Below are positions 49,909-63,655 of a stretch of DNA of 64,000 nt, piece by piece. The stretch is taken from positions 434,001-498,000 of the forward strand of contig JAJNNX010000037.1 of assembly GCA_023159155.1 (NCBI GenBank). The letters are read 5' to 3'. The translations under genes and the position numbers were made by a program. The number at the start of each line of letters is the position of its first letter. Positions within the stretch are counted from its first letter, which is position 1. Source of the DNA: Ustulina deusta. Taxonomy: Eukaryota > Ascomycota > Sordariomycetes > Xylariales > Xylariaceae. The notes under the pieces were generated by a model that saw nothing but the letters and a program-made list of their open reading frames with translations, had not been told where the DNA came from and searched no databases.

Positions 49909-51721
49909 ATAATAATATTTTTTAATTTTAAAATAAATTAAAATATTATTTATATAAATATTAATAAATTTATTTATAACTTTTTAAATTTATATATTAA
50001 AAAAACTTGCTATTAAGCAAGTTTTATTTTTAGATTAAATAATAAAGCTTTTTATTAAAATATTTAATAAAACATTTTAATGATTAAATCTATATTTTTT
50101 TATTTATAATTAATTATAAATTCATATTTAATTAATTTAAGTTTAAATATAAATAAAACAAAAATAATATTTAAGTTTATATTTTATTTAATAAAATTTA
50201 TAAGTAATAGTTTATTTATAAAAAATTTTTCTAAAAAAAATAAACTATATAAATATTTAATATTAATAAAGTCCTAAAAAATATTTTTTATTATTAAGTT
50301 TTAGTACTATATTAAACTTTAATTATAATAATAATAAAGTTGTAGATTTTTTTTTAAAAAAAACTTTTCTTTAAAAAACAAATTTAATTTATTATTCAAA
50401 ATTTTTAATAATATTATTTAATTAATTCAAAAAAGTTTTTTTATAAAATATTAATTATTTTTTAATTTTTTTTAAATAGTTTAATATAATTATTTTTAAT
50501 TATTATAAACTTAATTATAATAAGTTTTTTTAAAGTTTTTTTAACTAGTTATTTTTATTCATTTTAATAAAAATGATTTTAAAAGTTTTATAAAAATTCT
50601 TTAGTAATAGTTTAAAAATTTTTTTTTAGAAATTATTACATAAACTTTTTTTGTTTTAATTTTAAAAGTTCTAGGTTTTTTTGATATTTTTTTTTTTTAG
50701 TTATCCTTCAAACAATTATTTTATTTTTAAAAAGTTATTTTGATATTTAATTATGTTTTTAAGTTTATAATTTATTATTTATAACTAAAAAATTAAACTA
50801 ATAAAAATAAATTATTTTGTTAGATTAGTTATTATTTTTAGGTTTTTATTAAAATATTTTATTTTATTAATTATTTAATATTATAATTAAAAGTAATAAT
50901 TTAAAATATTTAGTTTTTAAATTATTAATTATTAATTTTTATTATATATATTAAATATTTATAGATTTTATTAACTATTTTATTATAATAATTATATAAA
51001 CTATTTTTATTTTTAATTATTATTTAATTTATTATATAAATTTATAGCTAATTAATAAAAAAATATAAGTTTTAATATTATTAATTTATTATTAAATAAA
51101 TAATTTATATTTTTATTAGTTTTATATATATAAATTTTAAAAGTTTTATAAATAATAATAAATTAATAATAAAACTGAAATAATTTTTTAATTAAATAAA
51201 AAAATATTTTTATAAACTTTTTAATATATATTTTTTAATTAATTTATAATATATTAAAATTAATTATTTTTAATTTAAAAAATAATAATATTTTTATTTA
51301 ATTTTTTTATTAATTTATAAACTTAATTATTATATAAAATTTCATTGTTTATATTTTAGTGTTTTTAATATAAAAAAATTTAAAATATTAATAAATAAAC
51401 TAATAAAATAAAAATTAAATAAAATAATAAAACTAAAAAGTTTAAAATTAATATTTTTAAATATATTTTTTATTATTAGATTATATTTATTTTTTAAAAA
51501 TATTAAAATAAATATAATAAAAAACTAATATTTTATTTGTTTTATTTATTAAAAAAGTTTTATTAAAATTATTATAAAAATATAAGTTTAAATAAGTTTA
51601 ATATTTTTTAATATATTTTTAAATATATTATTTATATCAAATTATTTAAGTTTTAATTTAAATTTAAATTTTAGATTTTTTTTAGAATTTTTTTTTTAAA
51701 TATTTATTAATAAATAAATAA

Positions 51722-51881
51722 ATAAATAAAACTTTTATAGCTACTTCATTAACATCATAAATAAAAACTTTATATATATACCTATAGAATTATAGGTTGG
51801 TTTATATATAAGCTTTTTATTTTATTGCTATATATATTTAAAGTTTTTATAGGCTTTGCTAAAACTATACTAACTGTTATA
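51722..51881 (-). repeat. E4 5' LTR (truncated)
   Basis: Minus-oriented E LTR lacking its internal-side end. The GC-bearing word TAGGCTTTGCTAAAACTATA near the right end is well kept. Confidence 0.7.
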
Positions 51882-51886
51882 TTTTT

Positions 51887-52384
51887 ATATAATACCTAAG
51901 TTTTATTTTTAAATTTCATTAATTATTTAATATATTTTAATAAATATTGTATAATATTAGATATTTATAATTTTAGTTTAGTTCTAAAAATTTTTAAATA
52001 AAAAATTTGTATTTAAGTTATATATAATATAATTAAAAAGTTTTTAATATATATTAATTTAATATTTATGTAGTATTTTTTAAATGGTTTATATAAATAT
52101 TAATTGAAAAAATATTATTATTTAAAATTATATAATAATATTAATTAAAAAAAGATTTATTTATTTTTTATTTATATAATATTAATTATAATTTTATAAT
52201 TAAAATTATTGTTATTTTTAATTAAAAACTTAAAATATTAAAGTATTAAGTTATATAATTAATTCTATATTTTATATAATTCTTTTATTTAAAAATGTTT
52301 AAAATAATAATAGAACAATTATAGTTTTGTTTTAATAAAATATATTTTAGTGTTATATAAATTTATATTAAAAAATAAATATTT
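51887..52384. other. Unassigned A+T spacer
   Basis: Lies between E4 and E3. Nothing recognisable. Confidence 0.4.
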
Positions 52385-52389
52385 CTATT

Positions 52390-52621
52390 TGTTATGATTA
52401 GTTAAGTAAAGCTTTTATAGCTAGTTTATTAATATTATAAACAAAAACTCTAAGCTAAAAAAAAAAAAAAAAAAAAAGTCAGAGTTTATAGAATAAATAA
52501 ATTTGGACTTTATATATGTAGCTATAAAGCTATAGGTTAGTCCGTGCGTTGTTTTTTTATTTTATTGCTATATAAGTCTAAAGTTTTTATAAGTTTTATT
52601 AAAACTATATTAATTATTATA
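52390..52621 (-). repeat. E3 LTR (3' LTR)
   Basis: 232 bp. Its outer end reads TGTTATGATTAG, keeping the TG that other copies have lost, which supports TG...CA as the original termini. A tract of about 21 A lies near 52457. Confidence 0.85.
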
Positions 52622-53570
52622 CAATTTTCTTTTAAAACTAAAAATATAAACATAGTTTTAATTTAAAATTATGAATAATATTAAGTTTATTTAGCTTTTT
52701 TATAGGTTATTACTTTATTATTATTTTTATAATTATTTATAAATTTGTTAGCTATTGCTTTATATATTTATTTTTTTAGTTTTATAAGCGGTCCAGGAGC
52801 TTTTTTATAAGTTTTATAAAATTCTAAACTATATATTAAGTATTATTAAAGTTGCAGCTTTTTTAAATAACTTAGTATTATAGCTTTTTATTTTTTTTAT
52901 ATATTTTTAATTATTTAATTTATTTAACTTTAAATTTTATTTTATTCTTAAAATCTTTAGTTAAAGTAATAGTTAGATTTGTTAAAATAAAAGGTTATTG
53001 CTTATTTTTTGTAATTAATTAATATAAAACAAGTTTTTTATTTTATAAAAATTAAATAAATTAAAAATATAACTAAATTTTTATTTTTTTAGGATTTTAG
53101 AAAGTTTAACTAATTAAAACTTTCATTTAATAGTTAATATTAATATTATAAAACTTTTTTTTTTAAAAAGATTTCATTTTTTATTTTAAAGTTTATTAAA
53201 TATTTTTTTTGTTAGCTTATAGTTTATATTGTTTTTATATAAAAGTTGTAGTATTATATATTATTTTTTAAACGTTTTAAGTTTAATAGACTAATTTAAA
53301 TATTTATTGTTTAGTCTTAAAATTCATAATAGTTTTATTAATTTTTATTATTATTTTTAGTACTAATATATTAATTAATAAATTTTATAAAAAACTATAT
53401 ATAAAGTTTAAACTAAAAAAGTAAATATTTTAGTTGTTTTAATATTTATTAATATAAAAATAAAATTACTAATCTAGTTTTTAATTAGTTAATTTAATTA
53501 TTTTTTAAGTTTAAAAATAATAAGCGCTACTAAAGCAGTACTTAATGCTTATAAAATTATTAATTATTAC

Positions 53571-53837
53571 AGTTATAGTATAGTGGCTAGTGGCCGGGAG
53601 TATGGCTGCAACCCAGAAGCTATATAAACCGCAATCTTTAATTTCTAGGTTACATAACTTATACCTGGCCGGCACCTAGCAATTACCTGACAGCTACCCA
53701 CACTTCTTACTAATCTACCTATAAAGAACTAATAAGGTACCTTTATAGAACTAGCTTTTGTTTTTATACTTAGATTTTAATGCAAAGTTTGCTTTTAGAA
53801 TAAAGCTTTGCTTTTTATAATTGCTTAATATATAATA
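53571..53837. repeat. Low-RIP 267-bp insertion, probable solo LTR
   Basis: Starts AGTTATAGTATAGTGGC and ends ATATATAATA, with the TSD ATTAC (53566-53570 and 53838-53842). The empty site is visible in E0 near 12240-12290, so the boundaries are firm. Its first 165 bases have normal composition (for example GGCCGGGAGTATGGCTGC). The ends resemble those of the G1 LTR (AGTTA...TAATA). TAGTATAGTGG at 53576 resembles a tRNA A box, but no B box is seen. Confidence 0.7.
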
Positions 53838-56800
53838 ATTACTATAAACTTAAAAATAAATAGTTTTATATTATTTAATATTTATATATTTAGTATGCTA
53901 AAAAATCTATATAAACTCTTATAATATTATATAACTAATAATTTTATAATATTTATTTTTTTACTAAATAAAATTATAATTAAATACTTAAATTTATTTA
54001 TAAATACCTGTATAAAATTATAACTTTATTAGTTAAATAACATATTTTTACTATTTATTATTATATATTGCTATATTATTAATAATATAAATAATAAATA
54101 TAAAATGCTAAAGGTTTTATTTTATAATATTTTATTTTTTTATAGTTATAATAATTAAATATATATTATTTATAATTATATTTTAAATAAAACTAATAAT
54201 ATTTTTATTTTAATATATAATAATAAAAAATATATAAACTTTTAAATTAAAATAATTTTAAATATATATAGCGTTTTATTTTTATTTTTAGTTTTTATAA
54301 CTAGTTTTTTTATTTACTTAAGTTTATTAAGTTAGCTTTTTAAAAAATATTAAATAAAAAGTTTATAATTAATATAAAATTTAATATTTTATTATAAAAG
54401 ATTAATATTATTGATTTTTATTTTTTATTTTTTAGTTTTTATTCAAAAAAGTTTTACTATTTTATTTTATTTTAATTAGTATTAAAAAATAATATTAAAA
54501 TTTAATAAAAAGTTAATTTATTAGATTTATTGTATTAATAAAATCTATTTATTTAAAAAATATAATAAAGCTTAATAATTAGTTATTATAAAAAACTTAG
54601 TTTTAAAAAGTTTTAAGTAATAATATTTTAAAGTTTATATTATTATTAAAAATTTATAGTTTTAAATTAAGTAAGTTTATTTAGTTAATATTATTATTTT
54701 ACAAAAACATTTTATAAAATTTCAAGTTATACTTTTTTATTATATTATATAAAATATTTATTTTTATTTATATTAGTTAGCTAAGCTTAAAAACAATCAA
54801 AACTAATATTTTATATATTAGTAGTTTGATATATTTTTATTTTAGTTTAATTATAAATAGTTGGTTTTTTTTAATAATTAATTTAAAAGAATAGTTATTT
54901 CATTAATATAATAAATAAATATATAAATATAGTTATAAAACTTAAAAAATAACTAAATTAATTTAATATTTTTAAAATTATTAAAGTTTTAATTTAAAAT
55001 CAATTTTAATTTTTATTTAGTTTTTATAACTATTTTTAAATAATTAATAATAAATATAATAAAATAAAGTTTTAAAAAAAAAATTTAGTACTTAATTTAA
55101 TATAAACAATAGATTATTTTTTTTAAATAAGTTTAGTACTTTTTTTTAGTTCTAAAATAAATTAAAATATTATTTATATAAATATTTATAAACTTATTTA
55201 AAAAGTTTTAAATTTATATATTATTAAAAATTTATTATTAAACAAATTTTATTTTTTTATAAGTTTAACAAAAAAATAACATAATTCAATAATATTATAA
55301 TAATTAAATATAATATTATTAATATTTAAAATAAATATAACTAATAGTTTATTTATAACTTTTTTTTAAATAAAATAAACTATATAAATATTTAATATTA
55401 ATAAAGTTTTAAAATATATTTTTTATTATTAAGTTTTAGTATTATATTAAACTTTAGTTATAATAATAACAAAATTTCAAATTTTTTTTAAAAAAAAACC
55501 CCTTTTTAAATATAATAATTAAAAAAATAAATAATTTTATATTAGCTTTATATATTTAAAGTTTTTTTTTTAAAATAAAATTAGTTTATTATTAAAAGTT
55601 TTTTATAGTAGTATTTAATTAATTTAACTCTAATCTTTTTATAAAATATTAATTATTTTAAAACTTTTTTTAATTACTTATTTTTATTTATTATAATAAA
55701 AATAGTTCTAAAAGTTTTATAAGATTTTTTCAATAGTAGTTTAGTTTTTCTTTTTTTTAAAGTTATTATATAAACTTTTTTTATTTTAAGTTTAAAAATT
55801 TTAAGTTTTTTTATATTTAACATAATTATTTTAATATTTAATTATATTAATTAGTATTTCTTTATATTTTTAAGTTTATAATTGATTATTTATAATTAAA
55901 AAGTTTAATTATAAATATTAGTAAAAATTAAACTAATATAAATAAATTATTTAATGAAATTAATTATTATTTTTAAATTTTTATTAAAATATTTTATTTT
56001 ATTAATTATTTAATATTAATAATAATATATAACTAAAATTAATAATTTGAAATATTTAGTTTTTAAATTATTAATTATTAATTTTTATTATATATATTAA
56101 ATATTTATATATTTTATTATAATAATTATAAAATTTTTAAAGTTTCGTTAAACTAACCATTTTTATTTTTAATTATTATCTAATTTATTATATAAATTTA
56201 CAATTAATTATTTAAAAAATATAAGTTTTAATATTATTAATTTATAATTTAATAAATATTTTAAAAAGAATTTATTTATTTTAGTTATATATTTTAATGA
56301 AAATAAATAAAAAAACCAATAAAAAAACTTTTATTAGTTCTATTTATTCTTTAAGTTAAATAAACTATTAGAACTATTTTTATTATATATTTTTGTTGCT
56401 AGTTAAATGTTTAACATTTTAAGCTTTTAATGAAAATAATTAATTAATATATATATATATTTTTTTGTAAATAAAACAAGTTTTATTATTTTAATTATTT
56501 TAAAATAAATATTTTAAATTTTTATTTAATTAAATTTATAAGTTTAATTTATTAATAGTTTTTATAAACTTGTTTAATATTATATATTAATTTAATAATT
56601 TTATTAATAAATAATTTATAAAAAATATTTAAATTTATAAAAGTTTTATATAGATTTTTTTTTAAGTTTATATAAAAATAGTTCTATAATTTATATTTTT
56701 ATTATAATTTAATAAATTAATATTTTTAAACTAAACTATTAAATATAAAAATAAATTTATTAATATTTTTGTTAGTTTTGTATATATAAACTTAAAATAT

Positions 56801-57151
56801 TTTATAAATAATAATTATTCAATTAAAATTATAATAAATTATTAATAAAACTTGCATTATTTTAATAATATTATTAAATAGTTTTTTAATTAAATAAAAA
56901 TTTCTTTTTAAAAAATTTTAAATATATTTTTTGAACTAATTTATAATATATTAAAATTAGCTATTTTTAGTTTAAAAAATAATACTATTTTTATTTAGCT
57001 TTTTTATTAATTTATAAACCTAATTATTAACTAAAGCTTTATTTTTTATAAACTTATTAACATTAGTTTTTTATATTTTAGTTTTTTTAACATAAAAAAA
57101 GTTTAAAATATTAATAAATAAATTAATAAAACAAAAAATAAATCAAATAAT

Positions 57152-57354
57152 TAATAGAAAGACTAATAGGTATATAAATAAAAATAATAAATTAAGAAAA
57201 AATAAATGCGTAGCAAAATATTAAAAGATCTAATATATCTATATGCAAGGTCCCACTTATAAGAGCACAGGCTACCTAGTATAGACCTATCCTAACCTAA
57301 GGCATAGGCCACTATTTAAAATTACTACTTCGAGCTTTTTATAAGTTTTTATTA
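57152..57354 (-). repeat. L2 LTR (left)
   Basis: 203 bp, starts TAATAGAAAGACTAATAGG and ends TTTTTATTA. It has the same length as both L1 LTRs. Confidence 0.85.
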
Positions 57355-60300
57355 AAATGCTAGGTATAAAAAAACTTTCTACTAACTTTAGCAAATACTA
57401 ACTATTTATATTTATATATTTTTATTTTTATTTTTTTAAACAGCTATTATATTATATTAGAATAACTAATATTTTTTTATTGCTGTTTTAACTAGTAGTT
57501 CGGGTAGTTTTATTATTTTTACTAATAATATATTTTCTAGCATATTTTTATTAATTACTTTTTTTAATAATTGCAAGCTTAGGTATAGTTTTAACAAAAA
57601 TTACTAAATTCTTTACTATTTTAAGTGCTATATTATTAGGTATTAATAGTTTGATTATTGTTTTAAGTATAAATTCAATTAAAACTATTTATTTTATAGA
57701 AATTAATTTAGGAAAGCTTATATTTTTGCGTAGTTTTTTTTAATGTTTAGGTACGTTTTTTAATTTCTTTTTTAGTTTGTACTAAAAGCTAGGTTATAAC
57801 TTACGTTTATTTTAATAGTTTCTAATAAAAGTTTTTAAGTAATAAAAATAGTACTTTAAATACTAATAATTATGCTTATGTTTTTATTTTTTTATTTAAT
57901 AAAATATTTAAACTTATTTTTATAATAATTAAAGTAATATTATATAATTATTTTAATTTTATAAATATTTTTATTATTATTTAAATTAAAGTACTAATTA
58001 ATTTTATAAGTTTAAATAAAAATATTATATATTTTAATAAATTATTATTATTTTTTATTAAATATAACTAAGCAATTAATATTATAAAATATATTTAGCA
58101 ATATAATAGAAAATCTAGTTTATATCCAAAATTTTTAATTTTTTGTTTAATAATCTAAAGTTTAGCTTTTTGCTATAAAAACTTTTTTAAAAGCTTGCTA
58201 AATAAATAATAACTATTATATAAATAAATAAAAACTTTATTTTTTAGCTTAAATTAAAACATATAATATTTTTTATTAAACTGCTTTTTAAATTTTGCTA
58301 TAATAAAATTTATTACTAGCTTAACGATTTAAAATAAATATTTATATATATTTTATATTTTTTTAAAAATATATTTATTAGTTTGTTTAATTATAATATT
58401 AAAAAGTTTAAATAATTTAAATCTAAATAATTATTTATAAAAAGTTAATTATATAATATATAATTATATAAAATTAAAGTTTTATTATAAAACTAATATA
58501 AGTTTAACTTAATTAGATTTAAGTTCTAAAAAATTATAAAAATATATAGCTTTTTTTATAAGTAATAGGCCATAATTGTTAATAATTTAATATTTAAAGC
58601 TTTTTATATTTTTTTTAAAATATTTTAATTGTTTAGTAATAAATAGTATATAAATATAATAGTGTATTTTTTAATTATATATTTATTATTATTTAGTATT
58701 AATAATATTTATTTAAATATATAATATATTATAATTAATATATAATTATAAGTTTTATAGTAAGCTTTTTTTATAAATTATTAAAATATATTAATTAATT
58801 TAACTAAAAATAAAAATAAAATAAAGTTTATTATAATTATTTATATAAATAGCATATTTTTAAAATAAATAAGATATAAGTTTTTTATAAGCTTTAGTTT
58901 ATTAATATAATTAAAATTATAATTTATAATAAATAAAATAAAGCTTAAAACTTTTTATTATTTAGTTAGAACTAACATAATATTTTTTGTTATATATTAC
59001 TATAAATATTTATTTAAATATGTTATATAAAATATAAAACTATTTATTATTTTTGTATATATTATAAATTAGCCTATTTATAACATAAAAAAAGTACCTA
59101 GTTTTAAAAAATATTTTAATATTTTTATTAACTTTTTATTGCTTATTTATTATTAATTTATTAAAGATCTTTTTTAGCTATATATTTATTTTATATATTA
59201 AATAAAAATCTTGTTTTTATTTATTATTTATAATAATTTTGCTTAAATATTTAATTATATTTTAAATTAAATCTAATATTCCTAGTTTATTTGTTTGTTT
59301 TAGTTTACTAGTTATATTTATTATATTTTATATTATGTTTAATTAATTAAACTTATTAAAAATATAATTCAACCGGCCTAAAAAATAATATATTTAAAAT
59401 CTATACTATAATAAATAAATAAAGAAATTTACTAGCTTATTATTAGTACAATTAATAATTAATATAATTAGCGTTATTTAATTTATAATATTTTTAATAA
59501 CTAAATAATTAGTAAGTACTATAACTAGCTGCCTATTCAAATATATTATAATATACAGTTTTTTTGCTACTTATATTAAATAAGCAATTTTAAAGTTTAA
59601 AAAGTTATATTTAGTTTCTGCTTATAAAATATATTTATTTAAATATATTACTAGTTTTATTTTAATAAAAAAAATAATTTAATTTAATATTTATTTAAAG
59701 TTTTTTTAATATAAAATACTATTATTTTGAAGCTTTAGTTAAAAACCTTATTTAGTTAAATATATAAAATATAATCAAAATTATAATGATATAGTATAGT
59801 TTTAAAATAAATAGCTTTTTAAACTATATAAAAAAATATTAATTTTATTTAAGTTAGTTTATAGTAAGTTATATAAATATAATATTTTTGCTTTTTAGGG
59901 TTACTATTAATAACTTTATTTTTTTATTGTTTTTTTGTTAAAAAAGGTATTTTATAATTTTGCAATAGCTTAGCTAGCTTAGCGTAATATAGTAAAAAAT
60001 TATAAAAAAAGCTATTAGTACTAAAATATTATTTTAGGGTTTATAAGTTTTTAAAAAAAACAAACTATTTAAAAGCTTATATATATTTTTTAGTAATAAA
60101 TATTTTAAATATATTAACTTAAATTTTAAAAAGTTTAACTAATAAATATTTAATAAAAGATTTTTTAAAAAATATTATAATATTTTTTGTTTAAAACAAG
60201 CCAAATATAGTACTTAAATGTTTAAAATGCTTTTTATATATATTGAAAAAATAATATTATTATTAAAAAAGCAATAATAAAACTATAAAAATAATTAAAA

Positions 60301-62618
60301 GTATTTGTTTATATATTTTTAAATATATTTAATATATTATAAAACTTTATAAAAAGTATATTTAACTTTTTTATATTTTAAAAGCAAATAATTATAAACT
60401 TATTTTTAAAATCTAAATAAACTTTAAATTAATAAAAAAAGCTAGTTATATTTATATAAATAATATAACATTTGTTTAATAAACTATTAATTATTTTGTT
60501 TTATAAAAAAAAAAGTAATTAATAAAAATAGCAATTTTATTAAACTATTATAAATTAATAATTATTTAGTTTTTATTTATACTATATATTTTTTTTAAAT
60601 AATAAAAATAAAATAAACAAACAAATTAGCTTATTTATTTATTTTATATAACTTATTTTATAAAATTTATTATATATTATATTAAACGATTTTATATTAT
60701 AATAACTTGAAAAATATAATTATAAACTTTGTTTTATTTTTTACTAATTATTAATAAATAGAATTTTAAATTATTAATTTAAAAAAATATTTATTTTATT
60801 TTAGTTTTTTTTAAATATTATAAATATTAATAATTTTAACAAACTTTATAGCTTTAGAAATTTCTTTTATATAAATATAAATTCTTTTTTTAGTTATTTT
60901 TTTAAAAAGATTTACTAGCTTTTTTATATTAAAAATAATATATATTTTTAAGATCTTAAGCTTAAATAACTTATTTAGTACTAATATATAAGTGTTATAA
61001 GTTAGCAATATATTTATTTTTTTAATTATATTAAATATAGTATTAGTAAAAAGAATATTTATTATATATATTTTGTTTGTTTTAAAGATTTTTATTATAA
61101 ATATTTGCTAAGCTTTAAAAATATCTAAGATATATTTTGTTATAGTTTTTATAAAAATTATTATAAATATTATCTAACTAGTTAATTTATTTATATTAAT
61201 TATTATATTTATAAAAAAAGAAGTATTAGTTATAATTGTAATAATAATAAATAATATATTAAATTTAGTATTTATAGAAATTATTAAATTAGTAGTATTA
61301 AAAAACTTTGATTTTATTATTTTGGTTAATAGGGTGGCAAGGGCTATAGCTATTATAATTAGTACTATTATTACTAACTTTTACGAACTAATATAATTTT
61401 TATTGTTTTAGTTCTTATAGATCTACCTTAGCTTAGTACTTTTGCTAATTTTTACTAGTATTATAACATCATTTACTACTAGTACTATACGCGGTATTTT
61501 TATATATAGCTTTAAAATAAAAGCTATAATTACTAGGTAAGAACTTATAGTTTATTTAAATATAAATACTTTTACTATTTTATAATATTATTTCTTATAT
61601 ATTTACTATTTATTATATATATTTATAACTATATATTATTATATTAAATATAATTATAACTATATATTATTATATTAAATATAGTTATAAAATTATTAAA
61701 TCTATAAAAAATAATAGTGCTATATTAATAGTTAATTATTATAATATAAAAAAAATTTTGTTTTTAATAAATATAGCTAACTATAAATAGTTATTAATAA
61801 TTTAACTTTTTTTTTTATATAATATAATAAAAGTTTGTTATTTTTGTTTATGCTATATATATAAAATTTAAATTTAGCTTATATTATTAAAGTTATTATA
61901 GTATTTCTAATAATAATGATTTTCTTTTTATGCTTTTTTGTAATATATTTAAAAGTTTTTAAATAAAATTAGCTAATAATAATTTTATTAGTTCTTAAGT
62001 TATTATAAACCTATATATTTGTTTTTATTAGGGTTAACTAAACGTTAAACTTTAAATAAATATAACTTAAGCTAAATATTTTATTATATAAATTAGTACT
62101 AAAGGTAGTTATAATAAAAATATTAACGTTTAATATATATAAAGCTTTGTTTTAAATAATAATAATTGTAGTTTTAAATATTAGTTTGTAGCTAAAAATA
62201 TTTTCCGGCTTAAAGATTATTTTGTTTTTAGTATATAAGCAAGTATATAAGTACTAAAACAATATATTATATAAAAAGAATTTTTAAGCATAATATTTGG
62301 AGGTATATTAAGCAAGATTAACTAGTAATTAAGTATTAGTTTTAGTTAATTTTTTTAATTTAACTTTTGATTAGTAGTAGTATAAATAAAGCTTAAATAT
62401 TACTAATAATTTATATTTTTTATAATAGTAGTAATAAATAAGTACTAAATTAAATATATAATAAGAAATACTATTATAATAGTTAAACTTAGTATTAACA
62501 AAGGATAGTTTTTTTTTATTACTAGACTATATATTAACAAAATATATATAATTACAGCTTTTATTATATTATATATCTTTTTTATTTTTATTATAATTAT
62601 GATTTTTATTATCTTTTT

Positions 62619-62706
62619 AATTACTATTATAATAATAATCTTAATTATTATTATAATAGCAATCCTAATTCTTATTATAATAATAATTCTCACTATTATT
62701 ATAGTA
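62619..62706. repeat. 24-bp tandem repeat inside L2
   Basis: The counterpart of the L1 array at 33349-33437, with the same period and copy number. The open minus-strand frame across it (62693-62445) is an Ile-rich product of the repeat, not a gene. Confidence 0.7.
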
Positions 62707-63596
62707 TATTTTTTTTAATTCTATTAGTTTTTTATTTATAAATTTTTAACATTTTTTTTGCTATATTAAAAATAAAGTTTATATTAAAAAAAGTTATTTA
62801 ATTTTTAATATTTTTTATTATAGCAATAGCTATAATCATAATAGTCCAAATAGCAATTTAAATAGTTGTTTTAATAAAATAGTTTTAAGAATTAAAATAT
62901 TTCTATTAAAAAAATATTAATATTATTTAATAAATACTTTATTTAACGCTTTATATTTAAATGTTATTTTTAAGCTTTATATTTTAACCTATATTATATT
63001 TTGTTTATTTTTTTTATATAATTTTTAAAGTTTTCTTTTTATTTAAAAATATAAATATAATCTATAATAGCTTTTTTTTATTAATTATAAATATTTTTTA
63101 TAATTTTAATCTAATTAAAGTTATTTTTTACTAATATATTATTAGTTTTAATATAATAAAGCTTATATTATATATATTAAAAGAATATATTATAATTTCT
63201 AGCTATATTTTAAAAAATAAGCTTTTTTAAAAAAAACTTTTAAATAGTTCAACTAACATAAATTTTAAAACTTTTTTTAATAACTTTATTAATAGTTTAA
63301 TTTTAACCAATTAAAAAGTTTAATATTATAAAATAGTTATTTTGTTATTTTATTATAATAAAACTAATTTTGCGAGCAAATAATTAAATAAAAATATAAT
63401 TTAGCTATTTTTTAATTCGCTTACTTTTAGTATAATATTAATACAAATAATGTTTTTTTTATTAGTTATAAATTTTTAATTATGAAAATTATTTTATTTT
63501 AAATTAATAATATTAATATTATTATGTTTAAGCTTAAGTATTCATTTTTTAATAAATATTAATTTAGCGCTAAAAGTATTTTTTTTTAGCTATTGC

Positions 63597-63597
<1 letters not shown>

Positions 63598-63654
<57 letters not shown>
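63598..63654. repeat. (TAT)n microsatellite in L2
   Basis: About nineteen trinucleotide units, roughly double the tract at the equivalent place in L1. Confidence 0.9.

Positions 63655-63655
<1 letters not shown>

Larger units (their letters stand above)
48910..51881 (-). mobile_element. E4: family-E fragment, minus orientation
   Basis: Starts within the E body (GTTTTATTTTATAATATTTT, also at about 12533 and 54116) and runs to a minus-oriented LTR ending CTATACTAACTGTTATA at 51881, the exact complement of the E1 3' LTR start. The left LTR is missing, cut by F. The LTR/leader junction shows almost the same deletion as E5. It is interrupted by a solo LTR (49656-49908). Confidence 0.7.
52390..57151 (-). 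mobile_element. E3: family-E element, minus orientation, cut by L2
   Basis: The left (3') LTR at 52390-52621 is followed by the E body in minus orientation to 57151, where L2 begins after the TSD-like ATAAT (57147-57151). The rest of E3 should resume beyond L2, outside the window. It provides the undisturbed sequence at the E2 insertion site (about 54588-54640). Confidence 0.8.

Noticed and set aside
53571..53740. Functional tRNA gene suggested by TAGTATAGTGG
   Set aside because: No B box, no acceptor pairing and no cloverleaf could be drawn; LTR-like ends and a TSD explain it better.
62445..62693. Ile-rich 82-codon minus-strand frame
   Set aside because: It is produced by the 24-bp tandem array in L2.
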